This document shows positions 6,416-12,168 of a stretch of 12,168 nt of DNA, piece after piece. The position numbers were made by a program, and so were the translations under genes. Origin of the DNA: Methanomassiliicoccales archaeon (GTDB taxonomy: Archaea; Thermoplasmatota; Thermoplasmata; Methanomassiliicoccales; UBA472). The notes below the pieces were generated by a model, which was not told where the DNA came from, did not search any database, and was given only the letters and a program-made list of their open reading frames with translations. Where the stretch lies: NCBI GenBank assembly GCA_013329565.1, contig DUJZ01000087.1, positions 2,587 to 14,754 of the forward strand. Reading direction: 5' to 3'. Each line of letters begins with the position of its first letter. Position 1 is the first letter of the stretch.

Positions 6416-6658
6416 ATGAGGAAGTTCATAACCGAGCTGAAAGGGAAGACGGTCATGACCAACGACGGTCAGATCCTGGGCATGATAGACAACTTCGTGG
6501 TCGACACCGTCACCGGGGAGATCAACCACGTGCTGGTTGTCCCTGCCGAGGAGATCGACAGCCGCCTGTTCCGCACTGACAGCCACGGCCGCCTGGTTCT
6601 ACCGTTCAGCGAGATGAAGGACGTTCGTGACGTGGTGGTCATGAGCATCTCCCGCTAG
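6416..6658 (+). CDS. PRC-barrel domain protein
   Basis: This 80-aa protein is a single PRC-barrel, a six-stranded barrel first seen in photosynthetic reaction centre subunit H and in RimM. Visible features are an opening strand plus LKGKTVMTNDGQILGMIDNF, where the G-K-x-V ... D-G-x-x-L-G-x-I-x-x-F pattern is the family hallmark. The strand DTVTGEINHVLVVP, a charged loop, and the closing LVLPFSEMKDVRDVVVM follow. Small archaeal PRC-barrel proteins act as adaptor or assembly modules; in haloarchaea the CdpB proteins of this fold link to SepF in FtsZ-based division. Whether this one is orthologous to those cannot be judged from sequence alone. It stands alone, with its own promoter, between cdc48 and the convergent TPR gene. 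Confidence 0.88.
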   Translation: MRKFITELKGKTVMTNDGQILGMIDNFVVDTVTGEINHVLVVPAEEIDSRLFRTDSHGRLVLPFSEMKDVRDVVVMSISR

Positions 6659-6711
6659 ACCCCAAACCCTTACCTGTTCTCCATATTTCGTCCCGCCCCG
6701 GCTGTTCCCGA

Positions 6712-9393
6712 TCACTTCTTGGCCAGCACCTTGGTGCGGTCTACCCCGGTCTGGGCTTCGCGGAATTCCGGGCTCTTGGTCAAGGCGTCCTTGTACAGGC
6801 TCAGCGCCCACTTGTAATCGCCCTCGCCTTCGGCGATCACAGCCAGCATGTACAGAACGTCCGCGCTCTCCTCCATCTTCAGGGCCGAGGTCAGGCTGTC
6901 CTTGGCCGATACGGTGTCGCCCAGGGCCATCTGCGCATTGCTCAGGTTCAGCAGATACTCCGGGCGGCGGTCCTCGTCCGCGGCGGCCTTGAACACCTCC
7001 AACGCCTCCTCGTACTTTCCGGACGCGAAAAGCGTGCAGCCGATGTTGTTCATGGCGTCCGAATGGTGCGGATCCACCTCCAACGCAAGCTTCATCAGGT
7101 GTATCGCCTGATCGTAATCGTACTCGCCCATGAAACGCATGCACACCCCGAGATCGTTCAATCCCTCGGGGTAGGCGGGGAACTCGGAGATCAGGGACTT
7201 CAGGATCTTGGACGCGTCCCTGTATCTTCCGAGGCGGACCAGGGCCAGGGACTTGGACAACCGAACGGGCAGCCCTCCCTTCTTCACGTCCAGACGCACC
7301 AGCTCGTCGTACCTCTGCTTGTCGAGCGATCCCAGGGCCCGGCGGGACAGTGACTCCTGGCAGTCCAGGGACTGCAGCAGCTTCCCGCCCTCTCCTCCGA
7401 AGCGGTGGAACATCGCCTCCAGGTCCAGGGTGGTGCGCGCATCGCCCGGAGCGAGCCTCAACGCTTCCTTCAGGGCCTCGGCCGCCTCCTCTCCCCGGTT
7501 GAGGGACAGGAGCGCCCGGGCCTTCAGCCGGAGCAGCTCGAGGTCGGCCCCTTCGCTCAACGCCAGATCGCACACTTCGATAGCCTTCTCGTACTGTCTT
7601 CCGGCCAGTAATAGCGAGGCTTCCTGCTTCGGCCTCTCGTCCTGTTCCGCGGATAGCGGGGGCAGGGACAGCTCGAACGGCCATTCATTCTTGACCACTG
7701 GCCGAGGTTCGGCGGCCTCGTCCACGGATGCTTCCCTGCCCTCGGTTGGCTCCTCCAATGTTCCGCTCGGGTCGGCCGGCGGCTCCATGGCCAGAGGGCC
7801 GTTCTGGAACTGGGCGGGCAATGAGGCCTTGGGTACCTCTTCCAACCTCCCGGGTTCCTCTTTTGCGACGAGCGCCCTTTCCGCCGGCAGCTCGGCCGGG
7901 GGCAGAGGCCCGGGGACGGCCTCCAAGGACACATCGGCCTCCTGGACCTGCAGGGATACTTCCTCCGGGACCTCGGCGGGGAGATTTGGTTCACGAACTA
8001 CCTCCAACGCCACATTTTCCTCCGGAACCTGCATGTACACCTGCTCCTGAACGCTCGGACCCTCGGACGGAACGGATGGTTCGGCGGCCTCCTCGGTAAC
8101 TGTGGATTCGACCGGTGGCCGTTCCTCGACGGGGGCGGGCTCCGGCTCCTCATCCACATGCATCTGCGATGCCAGTTCGTCCCTCTCCCGCCTCACGTGC
8201 TCCAGCTCCGGCTCCAGCGTCAGCGCTCTATCGAACGCCGTGAGCGCGTCCTCGTACTCGCCGTTGGCCTTGAGGCAGGTGCCAAGGTGGGCCCATATGT
8301 CCGCCCGGGAATCGACGAGCCGCAGCACGTCCTTCCATCCATCGACGGCACCGGGCATGTCTCCCCGCTCCTCGCGCAGGCGGGCCAGGTTGATCAGGGG
8401 GTCCTCGAGATCGGGATCGAGAGCGTGGGCCTTCTCGAAGGATGCCTGTGCTTCAAGCAGCTTTCCCATGCTCTTGAGGGCCAGTCCGCGGTTGTTCCAG
8501 CCCCGGGGTTCCTGGGGATAGCGGTGAACGATGTCGTTGAAGACCTTGAGCGACCATTCCAGGCGGCCCATCTCGTACAATGTCGCTCCCTTGTTCAGCA
8601 TCGCCGGGGCGTGACCGGGGTTTATCCTAAGTACGTTGTCGTAAGCGGCCAGTTCCCTTTCGCGGTCGCCGATCTGGTTCTGGATCAGGGCGATGGTGAA
8701 CCAGGTCCCCGCGTCCCCCGGACGGAGCTCGGCGGCCTTGTTCGCCGCTGCCAGAGCCTCGGTCCCCCTGCCCATCTCCGAGAGGTAGCTCGCCTTCTTA
8801 AGCCAGATGGAATCGTTTAGGGGCTTGATCTGCAGGGCCTGGTCCAATATCCGGACGGCGGCCGAGCGGTCTCCCTTCTTGCGCCTCTGCTCCGCCTCCT
8901 CCAGCAGCTCCTCGAGCTTGCATACGGACGGCAAGCAGGGTTCGCCGCGGTCCTCCAGCACCTTGAGGTCCTCCTTGACCGTGAGCTGCTCGTCCAGGCC
9001 GTACTTCTGCAATAGAGAGAGAAAACGGCTGGTGTCGGCGAACGATACCTCCTCGTTCTCCAACAGATTTAGGGTACCGGGGTCCAGGTCCTGCAGGGAC
9101 ATGAACACCGGGACCCGCCCGTCGGTCTTGGCGTCCTCGATTAGAGAACGAGCGACCAGCTCCGGGTCGGAGAACCCCGTGCGGGATGCCAGCACCAGGT
9201 ACGGCACTTCGCCCTGCCCGTGTATGACCAGGGCGCCCTGCTGCTCCCGCGCCGACTGCACGCGGACGCCCATTCCGCCCAGGAGCGATATCATCAGGTC
9301 GCGGTACTCCTGGACGCCGAGGTTGCGCAGCGCCTCCAGCAATCGTTCCCTCTCGTTCTGGTCCAGCTTCTCGGATAGGTCGGTCACGGGCAT
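6712..9393 (-). CDS. Large TPR-repeat protein with possible degenerate REase-like N-domain
   Basis: This 893-aa cytoplasmic protein has no signal peptide or membrane helix. Residues 15-135 form an alpha/beta domain (YRDLMISLLGGMGVRV ... YLVLASR ... FLSLLQKYGL) that resembles Mrr-type restriction-endonuclease folds by pattern but lacks a clear D-(E/Q)xK catalytic set. Residues 165-405 hold about seven 34-residue tetratricopeptide repeats (for example GTWFTIALIQNQIGDRERELAAYDNVL and GWNNRGLALKSMGKLLEAQASFEKA, in pieces). Residues 410-590 are an acidic, Pro/Glu/Val-rich, probably disordered linker containing a 27-residue tandem repeat. Residues 590-885 hold a second TPR-like solenoid (LNDLGVCMRFMGEY, MNNIGCTLFASGKYEEALEVF). 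TPR solenoids bind partner proteins, so this is probably a scaffold. The ATG overlaps the upstream gene's end by 10 bp. A GTG two codons later gives a 4-bp GTGA overlap with a better-spaced GGAGG, so the start is uncertain by 2 residues. Confidence 0.85.
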   Translation of the reverse strand: MPVTDLSEKLDQNERERLLEALRNLGVQEYRDLMISLLGGMGVRVQSAREQQGALVIHGQGEVPYLVLASRTGFSDPELVARSLIEDAKTDGRVPVFMSLQDLDPGTLNLLENEEVSFADTSRFLSLLQKYGLDEQLTVKEDLKVLEDRGEPCLPSVCKLEELLEEAEQRRKKGDRSAAVRILDQALQIKPLNDSIWLKKASYLSEMGRGTEALAAANKAAELRPGDAGTWFTIALIQNQIGDRERELAAYDNVLRINPGHAPAMLNKGATLYEMGRLEWSLKVFNDIVHRYPQEPRGWNNRGLALKSMGKLLEAQASFEKAHALDPDLEDPLINLARLREERGDMPGAVDGWKDVLRLVDSRADIWAHLGTCLKANGEYEDALTAFDRALTLEPELEHVRRERDELASQMHVDEEPEPAPVEERPPVESTVTEEAAEPSVPSEGPSVQEQVYMQVPEENVALEVVREPNLPAEVPEEVSLQVQEADVSLEAVPGPLPPAELPAERALVAKEEPGRLEEVPKASLPAQFQNGPLAMEPPADPSGTLEEPTEGREASVDEAAEPRPVVKNEWPFELSLPPLSAEQDERPKQEASLLLAGRQYEKAIEVCDLALSEGADLELLRLKARALLSLNRGEEAAEALKEALRLAPGDARTTLDLEAMFHRFGGEGGKLLQSLDCQESLSRRALGSLDKQRYDELVRLDVKKGGLPVRLSKSLALVRLGRYRDASKILKSLISEFPAYPEGLNDLGVCMRFMGEYDYDQAIHLMKLALEVDPHHSDAMNNIGCTLFASGKYEEALEVFKAAADEDRRPEYLLNLSNAQMALGDTVSAKDSLTSALKMEESADVLYMLAVIAEGEGDYKWALSLYKDALTKSPEFREAQTGVDRTKVLAKK
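7807..8037 (-). repeat. 27-residue (81-bp) imperfect tandem repeat in the TPR protein linker
   Basis: Residues 453-479, 480-506 and 507-529 align without gaps at a 27-residue period. Shared positions between units 1 and 2 include Q-V at 3-4, E6, V9, L11-E12, V14, P17, P20-A21-E22 and P24. Unit 3 keeps L-E-x-V-P and P-A-Q in register. The units are diverged at DNA level, so this is an old internal duplication, not a recent slippage array. Confidence 0.65.
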
Positions 9394-10151
9394 CCCCTCC
9401 TCAGGCGCAGGACGGATTCCTGCAGGTCCTCGGTCGAAGCGACCGTTTCAGCGGCCTCGTCCTCCCGCCCCAGGTCCCAGTAGACCTTGGCCAACTGCAT
9501 TCGTCCGCCGTCGTCGACCGCGGCCGATCTCAGCTCTTCGAGCGCTTCGCCGTCCCCTCCCCATATCCTGAGCACTGCCGTGTTGGTCCTGGAGATCGAG
9601 GCCAGCTCCGGCACCGCCGCGGCCCGGCGGTAAAGAGCTAACGCTCGGGCGGCCCGGTCACGGAAGATCTCCTTTCGCGCGTCGTCGCCCAACGGCAATC
9701 GTGACATGTCCCTGGCGCTCAGCGCCAGCAGGTTGCCGAGGCGCAGCAGCGCCCGGCCCCACCGCTCCCCCTGGTAATCCATCCGGCCCGGGATGCTCAG
9801 CAGTTCCTTCACCTGGGGCCGCATCGGCAACGGTTCGTCGCCCATGAGATGAAGTCCGATCCCCATGCCCGCCAGGTAGTGGTCCAGGACCGTAGGTAGG
9901 TGGGAGCGGTCCTCGGCCTGAATCGTCCTCTCCACCAGAAGGTAGGGGTCGCTCCCTTTCCTAAGGAGCACCTCCCCCTGGGAGCTGGGCCCGATCCGCA
10001 TACATGCGCTCCGGACGCCCAGGGAACGCAGGTCGGACCTGGGGTCCACAGACCAATTCTTCAGATAGAGTTCCTCTCTGACCATTTCAACGCAAGCCGA
10101 GCAAACCATGGCCCCTTCGTTCGAAGCGGCCCCGCATAACGTGCATACCAT
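9384..10151 (-). CDS. Zinc-ribbon protein with C-terminal helical repeats, partner of the TPR gene
   Basis: This 255-aa protein starts with a treble-clef or zinc-ribbon motif: MVCTLCGAAS with C3/C6 and VCSACVEM with C17/C20 (CX2C-X10-CX2C). Residues 45-125 are a mixed alpha/beta region (MRIGPSSQGEVLL, DPYLLVERTIQAED). From about 130 the protein is helical. The last 80 residues look like one or two TPR-like hairpins (RALALYRRAAAVPEL, MQLAKVYWDLGREDEAAETV). I do not recognise the family. ATG 10151 is favoured by GGGG six nucleotides upstream; ATG 10157, two codons earlier, is possible. A TTG at 10205 would run back into elp3 and is unlikely. Its stop overlaps the start of the TPR gene by 10 bp, so the two products are probably made in fixed ratio and may form a complex. 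Confidence 0.78.
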   Translation of the reverse strand: MVCTLCGAASNEGAMVCSACVEMVREELYLKNWSVDPRSDLRSLGVRSACMRIGPSSQGEVLLRKGSDPYLLVERTIQAEDRSHLPTVLDHYLAGMGIGLHLMGDEPLPMRPQVKELLSIPGRMDYQGERWGRALLRLGNLLALSARDMSRLPLGDDARKEIFRDRAARALALYRRAAAVPELASISRTNTAVLRIWGGDGEALEELRSAAVDDGGRMQLAKVYWDLGREDEAAETVASTEDLQESVLRLRRGCP

Positions 10152-10185
10152 ACGCATCCCCGGAGGGGATATTGGCCGTCGGGGA

Positions 10186-11742
10186 TTAATCCTTGTCGCT
10201 GGCAAGGCGTTTTTCCATGTGCGGCAGCGCTCTCTCGTAACCCCTAGAGGCGTAATAGCCGCGGACGCCTACGCCGCTGGTCACCTTGATGGAGGAATAA
10301 CCGTCCTCGGCCGCGGACGTTTCGGCCATGGCCAGCAATCTTCCCCCCAGGCCAAGATGCTGCCATTCCCCGTCCCTTTCACCGATGCGGGCCATTCGTC
10401 CGAAGACCTTCAGCTCCCGGATCAGGGCCTTATCGCCGCCAGGCTTCCGGAGGCGGACGTAGCCGGCGAGGGCGTTGTTATCCAACACGAACGATATGAA
10501 CTCCTCCCGGCCCCCGGACGCCTCGTACGAGATGGTATTGGGAACCAGTTCCTGAGGGTCGATCTCGCTGATACCCAGCAACCCCACCTCGCGGCAGCGT
10601 ATGCAGCGGCAGCCTTGCCCCTGCCGGGCGAGAAGCTCCTTGACCAGCTCCCGCAGGTGGCCCTTGTCCACCCCCGCTTCGATGAGGGGCACGGGTATGT
10701 CCCTCTGGATGCGCTGGATACGTACGTACTCGGGAACCAGCTTCTTCATCTCAGCGATGACGCGCACCGCTTCCTCGGTGGTGTAAGGGTGGTATTTCCC
10801 GGAGACCCAGTCCTCGTGCAGCTTGGTGCCCTTGACCACCAATGTCGGGTATATCTTGATCATGTCCGGACGGAAGCGACCGTCGTCGAATAGCTGACGG
10901 AACGAGTCGACGTCCTTCTCCGGATCGGAACCGGGGAGCCCGGGCATTATGTGATAGCAAACTTTCAGGCCGAGGTCCTTGGCGACGCGGGTGGCTTCGG
11001 CCACTTCGGACACCCCGTGCCCTCGATTCACAGAAGCTAGTATCTCATCGTCCAGTATCTGAACCCCGAGCTCGACCCGCGTCGCTCCCAGACGCATGCA
11101 TTCCCTCGCCACATCCTCAGTGAACGCGTCCGGCCGGGTCTCCACGGTCATGCCGATGACGCGGTGCTCGGCTCCCTCGTTCAAAAGGTGCGTGGATTCC
11201 AGGCTCAGCGACTCGGTGCCGTTGAAGGCGTCGAAGCAGCGCTTCACGAACCATTCCCGGTACTCCTCGGGACGGGAGGTGAACGTTCCCCCCATGATGA
11301 TGAGGTCGACCTTGTCGGTGTGATGTCCGATGGTCGATAGTTGGTCGATCCGGGAACGGACCTGGCGATAAGGATCGAACTCGTTGTCAGCAGCGCGGCG
11401 GGCGGCCGGTTCCTTTCCCGTGTAGGATTGGGGCGAGTTGTTCTCGACCCCGCCTGGGCAGTAGGTGCACTTGCCGTGCGGGCAGGGCGCCGGAGAGGTC
11501 ATCACCGCCACAACCGCCACACCGCTCAACGTTCGCACGGGCTTGCGGCGCAATATCTCCAGGACGTCAGGAAGCTTATCCTTGGGAACGAGAGCGAGCG
11601 TCTCCGAGTTCTTTGGAACGCCCGAAAGACCGTACTCCCCGCTGAGCTTGACCTTCCTGCGCTGCAGCCCGTCCTTGTCAGAGATCTCCCCGGATAGGAG
11701 AAGGCGGATCAGATGCTGATGGTATTCCTGGCGGCGGTCCAT
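10186..11742 (-). CDS. elp3: Elp3, tRNA uridine-34 carboxymethyl-forming radical SAM acetyltransferase
   Basis: This 518-aa protein is of normal length for archaeal Elp3, which uses acetyl-CoA and S-adenosylmethionine to form the cm5 group on wobble uridine of tRNAs. The radical SAM domain (about 75-350) carries the 4Fe-4S motif CPHGKCTYCPGG with C87, C92 and C95. It is followed by SYTGKEPAARRA, LIIMGGTFTSRP, ETRPDA, GVQILDDEIL and KIYPTLVVKGTKL, all family hallmarks. A zinc site is at C378-R-C380-x2-C383. The GNAT acetyltransferase domain (about 390-518) shows REELKVFG-like strands (RELKVFG). It also has the acetyl-CoA loop QHLGLGGRLL from 461 and GYYASRGYE with Y496/Y497. No key residue is missing. 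It starts 20 nt after the 86-aa ORF and is followed 34 nt later by the zinc-ribbon gene. It works without other Elongator subunits in archaea. Confidence 0.97.
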   Translation of the reverse strand: MDRRQEYHQHLIRLLLSGEISDKDGLQRRKVKLSGEYGLSGVPKNSETLALVPKDKLPDVLEILRRKPVRTLSGVAVVAVMTSPAPCPHGKCTYCPGGVENNSPQSYTGKEPAARRAADNEFDPYRQVRSRIDQLSTIGHHTDKVDLIIMGGTFTSRPEEYREWFVKRCFDAFNGTESLSLESTHLLNEGAEHRVIGMTVETRPDAFTEDVARECMRLGATRVELGVQILDDEILASVNRGHGVSEVAEATRVAKDLGLKVCYHIMPGLPGSDPEKDVDSFRQLFDDGRFRPDMIKIYPTLVVKGTKLHEDWVSGKYHPYTTEEAVRVIAEMKKLVPEYVRIQRIQRDIPVPLIEAGVDKGHLRELVKELLARQGQGCRCIRCREVGLLGISEIDPQELVPNTISYEASGGREEFISFVLDNNALAGYVRLRKPGGDKALIRELKVFGRMARIGERDGEWQHLGLGGRLLAMAETSAAEDGYSSIKVTSGVGVRGYYASRGYERALPHMEKRLASDKD

Positions 11743-11762
11743 TTCATTCCGTTCCTGGGACG

Positions 11763-12023
11763 TCAGCCGAAGTAGACCCCGTTCTCCTTGGGACGCTCGT
11801 CCTTCTCCTCTTTGGAGTCGAGGATGTCCAGATAGATTATGGAGCGGGACGGCACCACCCTCAGGGTCCCGGCGTCCATCCGCATCGTCAGAGCGACGTC
11901 GCTTCCGTACTGAATATACCCGACGAACTCCCCGTCCATTTCCAGTGTGGAGCCGCCGCCGGTCCCTATGACCAGATGGTAGCGGGACCCCTTGGTGAGC
12001 CTGGTGGGGTACTTCTCATCCAT
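11763..12023 (-). CDS. Small conserved-looking protein of unknown function upstream of elp3
   Basis: This 86-aa protein is predicted to be mostly beta: RYHLVIGTG, STLEMDG, FVGYIQYG, VALTMRMDAG, TLRVVPSRSIIYLDIL, then a charged tail (DSKEEKDERPKE). The pattern of five short strands with glycine turns is compatible with a small SH3- or Sm-like barrel, but no diagnostic motif was recognised. The ATG lies 2 nt after the stop of the preceding ORF, with GGGGGAG about 6 nt upstream, so it is translated in the same operon as elp3. The location suggests a possible tie to tRNA or RNA handling; that is inference. Confidence 0.7.
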   Translation of the reverse strand: MDEKYPTRLTKGSRYHLVIGTGGGSTLEMDGEFVGYIQYGSDVALTMRMDAGTLRVVPSRSIIYLDILDSKEEKDERPKENGVYFG

Positions 12024-12025
12024 AC

Positions 12026-12168
12026 CTACTCCCCCTTGGCCAGGCGCTGCAGGTGCTCCACCGTTCTACGGTAGGACTGCATCGCCATGTCAACGTTGGC
12101 CTCGGTGAAGCTCCAGGCCTTTCCCAGATCGCCGTATCGGATGCGGTAGCCCTTCTTCTTCTGCCCGC
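12026..12168 (-). CDS. C-terminal fragment of an unidentified protein
   Basis: The last 46 residues of a gene cut by the right edge read GQKKKGYRIRYGDLGKAW followed by SFTEANVDMAMQSYRRTVEH and LQRLAKGE, then TAG at 12028-12026. The segment is basic and then amphipathic-helical. No family was recognised. Its stop is 2 nt from the start of the 86-aa gene, which puts it at the head of the same minus-strand operon within this window. Confidence 0.6.
   Translation of the reverse strand, partial: GQKKKGYRIRYGDLGKAWSFTEANVDMAMQSYRRTVEHLQRLAKGE

Noticed and set aside
6659..6711. Possible bidirectional terminator between the PRC-barrel and TPR genes
   Set aside because: No stem-loop and only short T runs (at most three) on either strand; not enough to call a terminator.
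6599..7684. 361-codon open frame on the same strand as the TPR gene
   Set aside because: It is an out-of-frame reading of the TPR gene and the end of the PRC-barrel gene, with an Arg/Gly-rich translation and no domain.
7208..8050. Plus-strand Ser/Arg-rich frames opposite the TPR gene
   Set aside because: Composition is what the complement of Glu/Ala/Leu-rich codons would give; no start signal or domain.

Overview
This window looks like chromosomal DNA of a GC-rich (roughly 60%) archaeon. The evidence is a Cdc48/VAT-type double AAA+ ATPase, an archaeal-length Elp3 with the CX4CX2C radical-SAM motif, an AF1104-type DUF89 protein, a tandem-ACT protein, a small PRC-barrel protein, and A/T-rich TATA boxes placed about 26-29 nt upstream of start codons, as expected for leaderless archaeal transcripts. 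The gene set and GC content would fit a Thermoplasmatota / Methanomassiliicoccales-like methanogen lineage. That placement is inference, because no 16S or methanogenesis gene is present.

Layout. Positions 1-148 hold the N-terminus of a family-2 glycosyltransferase (minus, cut by the window edge). It is divergent from a tandem-ACT protein (237-626, plus). The ACT gene runs tail-to-tail into an EamA/DMT transporter (623-1519, minus); their stop codons overlap. Upstream of the transporter lies a two-gene minus-strand operon: a DUF89 metal-dependent phosphatase (2587-3459), then a sugar-nucleotide pyrophosphorylase with a left-handed beta-helix tail (1551-2585). These two are one nucleotide apart. 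A divergent promoter region separates DUF89 from cdc48 (3548-5755, plus), which is followed 8 bp later by a 188-aa protein with a Cys-rich C-terminal motif (5764-6330). A monocistronic PRC-barrel gene (6416-6658) follows behind a conspicuous tandem TATA element.

The right half (6712-12168) is one tightly packed minus-strand gene string. In transcription order it holds a truncated unknown ORF, an 86-aa unknown, elp3 (tRNA U34 modification), a zinc-ribbon/helical-repeat protein, and an 893-aa TPR protein. The TPR protein has a possible degenerate nuclease-like N-domain and a repeat-containing acidic linker. The spacings are 2, 20, 34 and -10 nt.

Functionally the window combines cell-surface and sugar metabolism (glycosyltransferase, sugar-nucleotide synthesis, phosphosugar-type phosphatase), protein quality control (Cdc48 and a possible partner), tRNA modification (Elp3), and an unassigned scaffold-like pair (zinc ribbon plus TPR). 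I see no tRNA, rRNA, CRISPR array, insertion sequence or obvious prophage. No stretch longer than 300 bases lacks a gene. The least understood parts are the zinc-ribbon/TPR pair and the Cys-rich protein encoded with Cdc48.
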